DNA from: Filosporella fistucella
Taxonomy: Eukaryota > Ascomycota > Leotiomycetes > Helotiales
Reading direction: 5' to 3'
Assembly (NCBI GenBank): GCA_030077755.1
Contig: JAQJZZ010000015.1
Location: forward strand, 124,001 to 188,000
Length of the DNA: 64,000 bases
Part shown: piece by piece, positions 47,946-60,852 of the stretch
Position numbering within the stretch: position 1 is the stretch's first letter
Layout: every line of letters begins with the position of its first letter
Translations under genes and position numbers: made by a program
The notes under the pieces: model-generated
Databases searched by the model: none
The model's input: the letters and a program-made list of their open reading frames with translations, nothing else
Told to the model about the DNA's origin: nothing

Positions 47946-48541
47946 TGATCATTGGTCCCGGAAGATAGAATGCCGTTTCCCAGTTTCACTAACGAAAATT
48001 CATGTGGCGGAAAACAGGTTTCGCGATTGTCTGTTATGATCCCAATATCTGGAAAGGAGACTTTTCAGCTGTAGTCGCTATCTAATGTTTTACTAGAAGC
48101 GGAATAAGAGAGAACAGTGGCGAGAAAGTGACAAATTTAGAAGTCAATATCTTCAGATCAACTAGTCAATCAACTGCCTCGGAGCCGAGCTGAGTATGGA
48201 AGGATTTCTTGTACATCGTCAAAAAGTGCAGTTGACGCGACGTTTCATTCTGAACACTGCCGTAGTGAACATCATTGAAGTTATAATGTATTTTACTTAC
48301 TTCCATCCTTTCACCATTCCAAAGAAGGGAACAACCTCTCCACCCTAAGCCCCTGAGTCCTCCTCGCTAGAGCCTCTTCACATGCAACAGCGCTTCAATT
48401 GGCGGCCAGCGGCAGTGACATCATTCGTAAACTTTAAATCATCCCGGTTCAAGCCCGGGAGCTCCCTTCCTTTCAGCAACATATTTGTTCAGCTATTCTG
48501 GTCTCAGTTGAAGAAAGAAAATCCCAATCACTTCTGACGCA
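47946..48541. other. intergenic; promoter of the NTF2-like gene
   Basis: No gene or repeat recognised. Confidence 0.4.
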
Positions 48542-49352
48542 ATGGATCATCCAAGTAAGTCGGGTCGATTGCTGTTCTCCAATTGTGTTTTTCCCGAGGC
48601 ATTACATCTCATTGTTCTGAGCTTCCCTGTCCTACACAGCTTCTTTATACTTTGGTTGAACTGGATTCTCTGTTGATTTTATCTCACTTCACACAAATAC
48701 TGACGATACACCGCTTTCTAGAGAGACAAATTTCCCACGTTATTCATCTCCTCACTGAGGGATCACCAGCAGACCAAAAAGATGCTCTAGATGCCTACTT
48801 CTTACCCCACGCCACCTTCGCGCACCCTCTCTGTCGAGTTCCAAGCTTTTCCCACTTTGCACTGCCATTGATCGGAGAAATCAATTCACGATGGATCATC
48901 TGGATGATCTATCGCTGGTATAAAATTCTTTCTCCAAGAATCATTCTTGATGTGGAATGCGGGGGTAAGCTTGACTTCTCCACGCCGCTAGATCTTCCCA
49001 CTGACCTTTCCCAGAATTCAATCAGAAATCCTCCATCCTTTTCGTCGAAATTAATCAAATTTTCTCTCTCTTTTTCGTTCCATTCTACAAGTCAAAGGTG
49101 CACCTTACCACCAAACTTCAACTTGTACAATCCGAAATCGACCAGAAATATTACATCAAGTCACAGGAGGATCTCTACCAACTCAATGAGGTTGTGAAAT
49201 TCTTCTGGCCCGGAGGGGCAACTCTCATCTGGCTGTGGCAGATGTTCGCGACAGGCCTTTGCATACTTGGTGCTTTGACTTTAGCACCCATCACCTGGCT
49301 AGAACAGCGCCATTCGAATCAAGTGAATGGCGTCAAAAAGAGCATATTGTAA
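48542..49352 (+). CDS. SigF/NTF2-like domain membrane-associated protein
   Basis: Exons 48542-48554 (only 13 bases), 48722-48964 and 49015-49352; 197 residues. The short first exon supplies MDHP and joins in phase to KRQISHVIHLLTEG. The NTF2-like fold is suggested by AYFLPHATFAHPLCRV, SRWIIWMIYRWYKILSPRI and the strands VEINQIFSLFFVPFY and VHLTTKLQL. The sequence matches the fungal 'SigF-like NTF2-like' family, small proteins conserved in ascomycetes with no known reaction. Near the C-terminus is a W/G-rich hydrophobic segment (FFWPGGATLIWLWQMFATGLCILGAL) that probably inserts in a membrane. Confidence 0.85.
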
Positions 49353-50177
49353 GGGAAATACAGCGGAGTAAGGATATAGGCAGAGTAAAAGGAGACCGGG
49401 ATTCAAAATGGGTGTATATGGAAATGACTGGAGTTGCGCAGATTTGCTAGAAAACAGGGCACGGCTTGGAGTTGGACTATTCAATGAAAGTGGCTTTCTA
49501 TGCGTTCTGCTATACTTGCAATGTATATTTTTCTGGTTCAAGGATATGCGTCAACCAGCTTACTGTACTGCCACCAAACGGGTTGATATTAGGTTAATTG
49601 ATATTTACTTCGATGCTACTTTCAGCTGAAATCATTTCTGCCCGTATCCCCACTGAGCGAGTCGAAATAGCTCATTTTGAGCTGCATGTCCTAGTGTCAA
49701 TATTTTTGCCTAACGTCGATGGTTATGATTTTGATAGACCAGATATTTCCCATTCAATTTCCTCCCTGCCGTAAATCCAATTAACATAGAAATATAAATC
49801 GTTCAATCCACCCGCAAAATTAACCACCGTCTGTTGCATGCTGATATCACAGATCAATTAAATACTCCTCGTTAATCATCCTCGATTAGTCACAACGCCT
49901 ATATAATCCTCCAGCACCTCAGAATGCATCCCAATCCACACTCCACCCAAGCGCTTGCATTCTGAAGATTGAAGACAATTTACTGAAAAAAGCAAGTAGG
50001 CCGGTCCCCTCCGCCCACCATCCAGCCATAACCCAATTCTCCCATCCCATCTATGCATTTATGATAGGAGAGAAAACGCAAAGGGAATCCATCCAAAGAG
50101 ACGTGAAGAAACGGGAAAACGTGGGTATACATGACTCATCTATTCTACTGGGTTGCTTGCTCGCTCAAATGACCAAT
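49353..50177. other. intergenic between convergent genes
   Basis: 3' regions of the NTF2-like gene and kinesin, plus ~600 bases of unremarkable, partly AT-rich DNA. Confidence 0.4.
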
Positions 50178-53055
50178 TTACTTTTGTCCAGAGAAAAACC
50201 AGGAGGAGCGCTTGCCAGCGTTGTTAGAAGCCTCATTTTGGAGACCACTGATGGTTGGGATGGTTGGTTGTTCAGCTCCACCTCCACGTAAGGGCTTGGC
50301 GATTCTGGATCCAGTTCCACCGAAGGAGAAACCACCTGCAGTTGGGGAACCAAGACCTCTAGTTGAACCAGACTTGGCAGCTTCAAGACGCTCCTTGACA
50401 GCGGTGAGTTGTGCTTCAAATCTGTGAAATATTAGCAAGGTACGAAATGAATTAGAATGTGATCTTACCTGTGGTTTGCAGCAGTCAACTTCTCCTGGGA
50501 ATCTTGAAGAAGTGACTCTAATGATTGAATACGCTCATTTCGTGCAATCAACTTGCGTTCAGCGATAGCAACCTCCTTCTTCAAGCTTCCATTTTGCTCA
50601 ACAAGTTGTCGCTGAACGTGCGTCAATTGCTCCAGGTTTCGCTCCAAGAAAGCCATCTTCTTTTGTTGAGCCTTGTTGTTGCTTGATCGAAGGACATTAT
50701 TGTATTGTTCTCGTGTCTCGTCCAAGCTGATCTCAAGCTCGACAACTCTCTCGCATCTGTTTTGGAGATCTCTCATCAAGCTCTTCTTCATGGCATCGAA
50801 CTCAGCAATCTGCTGCTGAACAGTTTTGCCATTGACTGCAGCGCCATTACCGTTTGGAACTCCGGCCTTGACCTTGCGTTGCAGGTCTTCGTTGACAGCT
50901 TTGAACTTTTGAATCTCAGCTGATTTCTGAACCAATTCAGCCTTCAAGTCCTCAACCAGTGTAGTCTGAACATCCTGCTTGTTGGCGTAAGCTTTCGCAA
51001 GACGTGACTTGACTTCCTCTACGTCAGCCTCGCTGAGATTTCGCTCAAGAAGATCTTCATATTCTCGCTCCATAGCCTCCAGTCTGTCCTCAAGCTCCTC
51101 TCTTCGCTTGATACTAGCATTATTCTCCGACGAGCCGTACAGGGACAGCTCTGATTGCCGTACAATACCTTGCGTTTCAACCAAAGCAGCACGGATTCCT
51201 TTGAGCTCATCAGGTGCAATGGCTTCACCAGCAGCCGATTGCTCATGGAGGGCGTCAACCTGCTCAATCACCTTTTTGATCGTACGCTCATTATCGCTGA
51301 AGACATCCCCACCTAGGTCGAAAGACGCCATCATTTGAGCCATCTTCTCTGCTTTCTTCTTCTCCTTTTCATCGAGAACAGCACTAGTTTCCTTGGCGGA
51401 CATCTTAATATCGAGGAGTTGTTGTTTGACTTCGTCCAGTTCAGCTGTGAGCTCCGCATTTGCTTCTTTCAGTCCATCCATAGTGATCTGAGCTTCCTTG
51501 CCCTCGAATGACAAACGCTCCATTTGCATCTTGAAGTCGTTAACTTCAGTTGTGAGTTTCTCGTTGTCACGATTTGTCTTGCTGTCACGTTCCTTCAAGT
51601 AAGTGAGTTCCTCTTTAGTATCGCGAAGAGTCTTCTCAACAGTAGCGATTTGGGTCTCCTTCTCGGCGATTTGATCTTGAAGCTCGTTCTCGCGTCGAAG
51701 AAACTCTTCTCGTTCGTCCTTATCCAGGGGTAAACTTGGTGTGGCTGAACGCTCTGAAATAGCTGGAGTCTCGGCTCTACTGTCAGTTGCGAGTCTTGAA
51801 GGCGTTGATGGACGTGGTGGTTGTGATTTGGTCTTTGAAATCCCAGCACCTTCCAATGGTGGGGCCCATTTCTCCTTTGGTACAGACTCGCCAGCTCTCC
51901 AAAGTTGTACTTCCATATCGAGTGTTTGCACGTATTGCTCGAACGTAGTGACCTGCGATTGAGCTTTCTTGAGAAGTGCTTTGAGTTCTGCTGGACTAAT
52001 TTCTGCGTTGACCTTCGCCTTGTTCTTGATTGCTTTCGCTCGCATACCAAATCTCAGCGTGCTAAGCGTCTCGGCGTCGTTGTAACTACTAGGTGAACAG
52101 TTGATAATGAGAGTCGTCCGACTGTTTCCTCCGAGAGATTCTTGCAAGATACGTGTGAGTTTTGAATCTCGATATGGAATATGTTGCGATTTGCCGTCCG
52201 TCAAATTGTTGATGACCATACCCAGGGCGCTCAAACTTTTATTGATCTTTTTTGCCTCCTCAAGGGTTTGTCCGCTCGCACCAGTCTTCCCAACCTTCTC
52301 ACTACCCGCCAGATCAACAAGAAACAATTGTCCGCTCTTAGCTGAACCTGTTTCGACGTTCTTTTGCGTGATAGTAATCACGAATATCGAATGAGACCGG
52401 GAAGATTCCGCATTCATATTTGTGGCAGCTACGGCTCTTGAACTTCCACCTCTTCGCATCACCTCATATACCTCCTGGACGCTCGAGACATATATTTCCA
52501 GTAAGCCCTTCACGTATACACCCCGGCTCTTCTCCTCATGAACTGGTAAGTTATCGTTGTGCGGCGCCAGGAGATCCCTAATACGCTCCATATAGATTTC
52601 CATATAGCTAACGCGCACAGTGTATTCGATCGTCCCTGGGCTAGAGAGAATGCTGGCAAATATCTGCTCCACGATTCGTGGGATGACACCTCTGCCCTCT
52701 TCATCTGCAATGTCTGTTCCCATCATGGTATATGACTTTCCCGCACCTGTTTGCCCATAAGCAAACACTGTGCCATTATACCCATTCAGGATATCGTCCA
52801 CCGTGGATCTGATTGAGAAATCGAATACATCTTTCTGGCGCGAGTCCATACCAAACACCCGATCGAATGTAAAAGATCCGGACGCTTCATTTGACTATCT
52901 ACACATCAGTAAATACCCTCTGTGGTCGCTACAATACATACGTTCAGCCGGCAGGTGTCTTCTGTCTCGAACTCGACGATAGGCTGCCCCCCAAGACCGA
53001 TTTCTGTCTTGTTCTGCGGCCTGAACCGCGCCACGACCTTGATACTATTCGACAT
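50178..53055 (-). CDS. kin1: conventional kinesin heavy chain (kinesin-1)
   Basis: Three exons: 53055-52942, 52894-50469 and 50421-50178; 927 residues, the size of fungal kinesin-1. The motor domain (~1-340) has the P-loop GQTGAGKS (85-92), switch I SSRSHSIF, switch II VDLAGSEK and HIPYRDSKLTRILQ. The neck linker and coiled coil follow, with the long heptad-rich stalk (~400-840). The cargo-binding tail region (~780-900) has the AAxRxxLIARNERI-type block (IAERKLIARNERIQSL), typical of the IAK-containing tail. The very end is basic and Gly/Ser-rich. It is a plus-end microtubule motor for vesicle and dynein delivery. Its promoter side lies against the tandem array at 53.3 kb. Confidence 0.97.
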
Positions 53056-53326
53056 GATCGCGGTTTCTTCTATCCCGGCGGGCTCATATGTACAGAAGCC
53101 GCTCAAGGGCAAGTCGTTGGTGGTTGCAGATGTGACGTTCCTGAGCGATAAGGAGGTTGTTGTCTTCGGTTGACACACTGCTCGGTTCGCGTTCAAGATT
53201 TCGGTAGAAGTTCTGCTAAATTTGCCCAGGACAATGCAATCACGTTACAAATTAAAGGATAATGCTTGCATATGCAATAATGGTCATCAAATATTGGATG
53301 AGGTTTGTACAAAGAGGGGATGGCAA

Positions 53327-53905
53327 ACGGCAGTAATTTCCTGATAAATTACCTGCGGTGGTATCGAATCTGTTCTAAATGCCTCCAATAACAGAGTGCA
53401 TGCAACAGGAGACTAATGACGAACGGCAATAACTTCCTTATGATGCTGGTTTACTTGCGGTGGTATCGATCCTCATGTATGCCAACAGTGCAATTCGATA
53501 TTACGGGCTCCAATAACAGAGTGATGAGTTACTTGCGGTGGTATCAGGTGTCTTTTAAACGGCTCTAGTAACAGAGTGCAACTAGAAAGAGTCTAACAAA
53601 GAACGGCAATATCCTCCTAATGAATTTCTTGCAATGATATCGGGTTATTTGTAGACGGCAGCAGCGCAATTCGATATTCAAGACTTCAACAATTGAACTA
53701 TGCTTACCCACGGTGATATTGACTCGTTTGTAAATAGTAATGTGCAATTCGATATCACCAGTTAGAGAAACAGAGTGCAATTTAAGGTGACCAATGACAA
53801 ATGACAGTAATTTCCTGATGAAATAGTCACGCTGGTATGGAGGCCCTTCTTAATGCCAGCAGTGGAGTTTCATATTACGGGTTCAAGTACAAAGTGCAAG
53901 TAGCA
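53327..53905. repeat. degenerate tandem array, ~six units of ~95 bp
   Basis: Three short words recur in fixed order. 'acggcaataa(c/t)ttcct' occurs near 53327, 53423, 53603 and 53802. 'gcggtggtatc' or variants occur near 53355, 53457, 53535, 53631, 53709 and 53831. 'gcaattcgatat' occurs near 53490, 53666 and 53743, with a weaker copy near 53863. 'aacagagtgca' closes units near 53391, 53515, 53573 and 53769. Spacing of the second word is 78-122 bp, mean ~95. Units differ by many point changes, so the array is old. It does not code for protein and lies between the kinesin and RAD6 genes. Confidence 0.8.
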
Positions 53906-54151
53906 CTAGATTAATGAAAAACGACTTCTTGTTTTCGAGAAGTAACTAAAGACGCTAAAATAGACCGCTTTACTATGCAGATAAAACCAGCTCCCTGGAA
54001 AGGCAGACTTTACTCCTGAATCAAAGAAACAATCATAAAGCCGTTGAAGAGATATCAAGGCACCTTGGTCCACCAAACGCCGGAACCCCGCCATAGTGTA
54101 GGTCTCATAATGCACGTGCAGATTATCATTTTCGATAAAAGGTAAACGGTC

Positions 54152-54766
54152 TCAGTCCTCCCAACTCTTCTCCACAGATTCCCTCACGCGTTTTGTGTAC
54201 TCTCTTCGATTGTCTTTGTAGAGGTTCGATGCTTCGACGTTGGCAGGGGAGCTGGTATTGGGATCGTTCAAGAGACTATTCCAGTTAGCATCTTTGAAGC
54301 ATAATGTCCCTTCACGACTGGATCCGCACCTCTGAATACTGGTCAAGACTGCTGCCACATCATATGTCGGACTCCATCTGTTCTGCAGGATATCCAAGCA
54401 CAATTCTCCGGTGGCGTATACATTGGGGTGGAACATCTGACTGATGAATTTGACGGCAGGTGGCTTGTTGGGGTACTGCTCATCGAAGTTCATGACGAGT
54501 CTGAAGGTTCCATCTTCGAAGGGGGTATCTGATGGACCGATGATGACGGCATTCCTAGAACGGCAGTCAGCATTGCAAAGGGAGGGAGCAACACCAAAAA
54601 TTCTCACCAGAGCATCACATTGTCTGCAACAGGGGAGGCAGAAACACCAGCTGGGGGATCTGTTTGCATACGCTAGGTTCTATATTAGAATGGAGAATGG
54701 TCGTGTGCTGGTGCGATGACGAACCTTGAAGTCTCTCATCAATCGACGTCGAGCTGCTGTAGACAT
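54152..54766 (-). CDS. ubc2: ubiquitin-conjugating enzyme E2 of the RAD6/UBC2 type
   Basis: Four exons: 54766-54725, 54672-54608, 54554-54330 and 54275-54152; 151 residues, the canonical length without the acidic tail of yeast Rad6. The N-terminus [17 protein letters not shown] is the near-invariant Rad6 helix. [21 protein letters not shown] holds the active cysteine, C88. The C-terminal helix reads [15 protein letters not shown]. It charges ubiquitin for histone H2B and PCNA modification with Bre1/Rad18-type ligases, and for N-end-rule turnover. The introns are 50-54 bp. It is divergent from the thiolase gene. Confidence 0.97.
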
Positions 54767-55307
54767 TTTTGCAGGGTTGGTAAGGAGTTTCTTCGGTGAT
54801 GTTTTGATAGACGAGGGTTACACTTTGGGAACTGGAGATGGTTGGGTGAAGACGTGAATGTGTGTTGAGGTCGAGGTGGAGTTGCTGTGAATGTACGTCC
54901 CGATAACGTGGAGGTGAGTGGATGCTCAGGTAGGAATCGACGAATCAGGAATTGTAATATCTGCAAGGGCCCGCAGAGTCCGAGAACACAAACCCGAATT
55001 CGAGTCGAGGATGATAGTAGAATCGAAATGGGTCTCCTTATGTTCGATTTGACCGCTCTGATGAAGAGTTCGCCTTGTCACAAATCCGATTGCATTGCAT
55101 GAACCTAAAATGCCACCGCCACGAGGGTTCCGATAGCAATCACGTGGTGATTACGGATCTGCAAGAATTGAGGGATTCCCCGCGTCCAACCGCTTTCACA
55201 AGCCGAGCTTAAACACGGGTGGAATCCGTCCTCCCTTACCGGAGCTCTTTTCCTACTTCTACTTCTCGATTGCCTCAATTTCTTTGTGTTTCTCCATAGT
55301 TTTCATA
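54767..55307. promoter_or_regulatory. bidirectional promoter region (RAD6 / acetyl-CoA acetyltransferase)
   Basis: 541 bp between two start codons on opposite strands. A CT-rich tract lies immediately upstream of the thiolase ATG. No defined operator identified. Confidence 0.5.
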
Positions 55308-56709
<1,402 letters not shown>

Positions 56710-57037
56710 TTATTGACCAACAGGAAATACCAGATTTGAAATCGCTTTGATAGTGTCATATTTGTGTTAAACAGATTATGACCTAGCTTGAACTCATGCA
56801 AAAGCAATAAATTATATATCATTACAATTTAGTACTGAGAACCCATCCAACAATGCACGTATGCATAATCAAGACCCAATAACGTTTCCGCCTGCAGAAC
56901 GCCTGCTCCAATATATACAGCCTCTAAACACCCTTCGTCCCCTCCATGTGATGTTGCTCCTGCACCTCCTGTACCTTTCAGCATCTCCGACGACCACTCA
57001 TATGAAGAGTTAAACACTGCAGCCATAATCAATTCCC
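56710..57037. other. intergenic between convergent genes
   Basis: 3' regions only; nothing else seen. Confidence 0.4.
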
Positions 57038-57520
57038 TTAGAAAAGCAAATCAAGACAACAACAACACGCAAGTGCTCCCAAACAAGCTCCTAAGAACCC
57101 CTCCCCAGCCCCTCCTCCACGTCTTTGATCAAGATATTGTCCCTGTGGTCCATATCCTGGGGCATATCCACCCTGTCCATATCCTGCCTGCGGTCCATAA
57201 GCCCCTTGAGGCCCATAATATCCACCCTGGGGTGCATATCCCATCTGCGGGTTGCCATAGTATCCGTTCTGTCCCTGTGGCGGATACCCTCCTTGTGAAG
57301 GTGGGTAGCCGGGCCCTTGCTGTAAATCGGGATAAGGTTGATTTGAGTGTGCTGGAGCTTGGTAGGGAGAGGCGTTATAATAGTCGGATTGAGGTTGTGA
57401 TTGACCTGTGTGATGAGGTTGGACGTGTGCGGCTGCTGGAGAGGAGATGTTGGAGGTTGCTGCTTCGGAGCCGTAGGCTGGTGGTGGTGGACCAGCGGGG
57501 GGGTCGTATTTTTGTGACAT
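57038..57520 (-). CDS. CYSTM-type protein with Pro/Gly/Tyr/Gln-rich body
   Basis: One visible exon, 160 residues, starting at the ATG of MSQKYDPPAG. The frame runs ~10 codons further up without an ATG. The body is a low-complexity Pro/Gln/Gly/Tyr stretch with a repeated unit like GYxPQGGYYGPQ, and the last ~25 residues (GEGFLGACLGALACCCCLDLLF) are the cysteine-rich transmembrane module found in small stress-related membrane proteins of fungi and plants. The protein would sit on the plasma membrane with the repeat region in the cytosol. Its function is not defined. Confidence 0.85.
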   Translation of the reverse strand: MSQKYDPPAGPPPPAYGSEAATSNISSPAAAHVQPHHTGQSQPQSDYYNASPYQAPAHSNQPYPDLQQGPGYPPSQGGYPPQGQNGYYGNPQMGYAPQGGYYGPQGAYGPQAGYGQGGYAPGYGPQGQYLDQRRGGGAGEGFLGACLGALACCCCLDLLF

Positions 57521-59150
57521 CTCGAAAACTTGACTCGGGTTTCTCTGCAAGAGTGTGTGGATGAGGAGGATGGATCAGTGATTCGATATATTTGGTGGCA
57601 GAGGTGTAGAAGTGGGGTCGAGATTTTGTGAGGCTGTCGACAATATAGGTAGAGCCTGGGTTAACTCTTGAACGCGTCACAATTGTGCTTGTTCGCCAGA
57701 ATGAAATGCCACAGATGAAGAACAAGAAGGCAGCGACGCTGGTCGAAGAATGACTTCAATATTTGCTTACGTTTGCGGCGATACTAAATCAGCAACTTCC
57801 CGAATAACCGACTTTGGAGGCCCGAGATTTTCCACGAACTTGAACTGTTGGCAGAAGGCAATTTCGAAAGAGAGAAGTCGATTTGGAGGTATAGATGAAG
57901 AAATAGAATGATTATTAAGGAAACAGAGGTGTTCTTTGATAAAAGCGGAGTTTCTCGGTCTCGGTCAGATGCAACACACTTGATGTCGCAGTGAGGTGTG
58001 GCTGAGTAGCCTGGGTTCGTTCTGGAAGAGGAATAAAAATCGGATAGCTACCTTGGCAAATCTTGGTGTCGAGATTGCGATTCCGTCTGGCTTTTGACAG
58101 TTCTGATGTAAATATACAGTATTTGAATAACTCAGGTGAGGTGAGGGCGACGCAGGACTATTATTCGAATTTGCTGCCGTGATTCATGCGAAATATCGTC
58201 ATGACACTCTCCCTTCTTGCAGGGAGGGGTCCCACTTCTTTCTGCTAATTGGAGGACTTGCTCAAGATAGAAACATCTTTCTTACAGCTATGAAAGGAGG
58301 AGCATATGACACTATACATGATTTCCCAGAAGAAGATCTCATCAGATCCTTGAAATAACAGTAAAATGCCACTGAGTAGTTGTATGCAAGCCGCAAGCGA
58401 TGTTTATGAGATGTCACCCGTTTTGAGATTGGTGGGTTCCTTGTCCACACAACAGATAGTCGAAGTAATCGAGCCATAACTGCCACATAAGTTACACTCA
58501 ACTTTTTTTTTCTTTTTTTTTCGCTGATTCCGTTTAAGTGTTTAGACGTGAGCAGCTGCCGCTTTAACTTGAGCATGGGGGGTAATGTTATAGCTATAAT
58601 CACGACTATGACCTACGGCTCGGCAACCTAGCTATGTTACATAAAACACCAGTATTAGAGAATCACGGGATAAAGGATTACGTGATTAAATCGAGGGAAT
58701 TAGGGTAAATCAGGGGAATCGAGTCTCGATTTACTCGATTTATATCGATTTACAGGATTCCTAGAGAATGAAGGTTTTATATAAGACTAGCACTTCTGCC
58801 GCTAGATGAGAGCTTCGTGCTTAACTTTAAATAGTATTATTTATACTTAGTAATATTGCAACTAGAATTGCCCTTTTAATACACCTATCCCTTACCCAGA
58901 ACCCTACGAGCATCGGCCCGTAGAGCAACCGTTACACAGAAGCAAGTAATCTTAATCAGGACCAATAGCACATAAATTATGCTTGATCCCAATAGACATA
59001 GCATAGTATAATCTTTATTCCCCTTTAATTAGAAACCTCTACTTTATGATATTTACATTTTTTGCTTATAGGATGTAAATTGGTAATAATCTTCTTGCTC
59101 AACCTCGCATGTATAAACAAGAGACACAAGAATTTCCATTCCTTATAAAC
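57521..59150. other. promoter side of the CYSTM gene and an AT-rich island
   Basis: 57521-58500 is ordinary non-coding DNA with a poly-pyrimidine run at 58502-58523. From about 58640 to 59100 the sequence becomes AT-rich with no usable frames. It includes a cluster of 'aatcga/tcgatt' words (58683-58758) arranged as direct and inverted copies. This looks like a mutated, ancient repeat or transposon fragment. No terminal repeats or transposase could be identified. Confidence 0.45.
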
Positions 59151-60852
59151 CTATACAGTGCCGTAGTGGCGAAGGGTTCCCTTAAAAAAATTGTTCAGCG
59201 GCGCATACCCTTGACACTGTATTCTATATTCGCTCGCCACAGCATTGGTACCAGCCAACGGGACGGTCCACGTATACGTATACCCGTTCTGAGTCTGCGG
59301 CGCCGTCCCGATAGATGCCCTTGACCACTCCGCATTGTCTGGACTCAACTCGTACCATGTGCCAGTATATTTGTATAAGCCCGAATAGAAACTGTTACCT
59401 TCGACGAGGTAGTTCACGAGCTCATGGTACGCTGTCCCATCCACCTGGACAGGCGATTGAATCGGCCAACCCTTCCCGATCCCAGGGTCGGGCTGATTGC
59501 TACCGATGAAGAACCGTACGAATCCGTTGGGGACTAAGATGTCGGCCGTGTATGTTGCGGTGTTGCCATTGCTGGTGAACCCAACGTTGCTGATGGTCCC
59601 AGTGGCAGGGAGGCTTTTCGTGCTCGCCGAGATGGACCGACTACTTCCACTTCCACTGCTCGAGGCTAGGATGGTCCTGACCTCGAAGGTGAGACTAGAG
59701 GTTCCCGGTTCGAACGTGCTAATTGTAGCTCGGGTCATGGAGGCCGGCAGTTCCAGTATATGTGCACCGTTCTTGTAAACCGCATAACCAAGAGCATTGC
59801 CGACTGATGACCATGTGAGGTGACGGAGCTATAGTCCGAAGAAGAGACCACTGCGTCACTTGGAAGCCCAGCAACGTAGGAGCCGCCTAAACCATCTGGA
59901 TCAACAATGCGAGGCTTGCCACCTGCTACAGCGCCCATGAATGCTTGCATATAAGCTTCGTTGGGTAGGCTATCGTAGGGTTGGGTTGGTCATCGTCAGT
60001 GATTTCCAGCAGCCCTGCATGGCGAGTCAAGGCAAGAGCAGCAACGCTCGCAACCTGATCCTGTGGTACTTTATGGACCATGTGCCATATCTTTCGGGGG
60101 TCCGTTGGCGTCCAATCAAAACCAAATAACGAGCTTTGATAGACATCGTAGCTATTTTCAAAGGTCAATAACGTGTCCATAGTGTTTTCAAAACATTGAG
60201 CTATTGGCGAGCCAGGATTGAGTACTGTGAATGCGCCGGGATGTTTACGCTTCGTATAATTGTTAATATTTGCGTATATATCTGCGTAGATGTTGTTCGG
60301 ACCGCATTCTGGCCAACCTTCGTCAAAAAAGATACCGCCGAGACTAGAGCCATATATCTCGAACCACTTGTCGACATCTTGTTCAATTTGCGAAGTCCAG
60401 TCTGCGAGGCTATGCGAGCCTAGTCGAGATGTAAATTGTTGTTGACTCACGCCCAGGTAATCGGTGCGAACATATCCGATGACCTTTTTGCCTTGACTTG
60501 CAGCTTTATCGATTACCAATTTCCAGGCGTTATCGACCACATAATCTGGACCGTTCAAGATATTCGCAGTCAACACGCTAACCTTGTTGGAATCGTATGA
60601 TAAGATTCGTAGCCACGCAGCGGGGTCCCCGGATGGGTTAATATACGATGCCAAAGCGATCTGCTGCCCCTGGTCACTCGATGGTGTTGTCGTTGGCGGG
60701 GTATAAAGGCAGGTGTCCATTTCGAGCTTCTCCGGAATCGCAGCGAAACCATTTTGTTGCGAATTCAAGTTAACCATATTATAGATGACCAGATTAGCAA
60801 TTAGCTGATGTAAAAGGATTTGTGGATGAAACACCCGTCCATAACTGTTCAT
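59151..60852 (-). pseudogene. spherulin-4-like (spherulation-specific family 4) gene with two frameshifts
   Basis: The first frame (60852-59926) encodes a spherulin-4-type domain: VIGYVRTDYLG, then GIFFDEGWPEC, followed by HPGAFTVLNPG and the MDTLLTFENSY block. Near 59977 the reading moves to another frame (YDSLPNEAYMQAFMGAVAGG), and near 59823 to a third (LTWSSVGNALGYAVYKNG, then a C-terminal module with GNTATYTADILVP and a final RIQCQGYAPLNN). Each shift corresponds to one missing base in a run of C. The N-terminus lacks a clean signal peptide. Either the gene is dead or the assembly has two homopolymer errors. It abuts the SGNH remnant with an ATGA overlap at 60849-60852. Confidence 0.7.

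Noticed and set aside
51009..51338. 109-codon plus frame in the kinesin stalk
   Set aside because: Ser-rich antisense shadow of the Glu/Arg-rich coiled coil.
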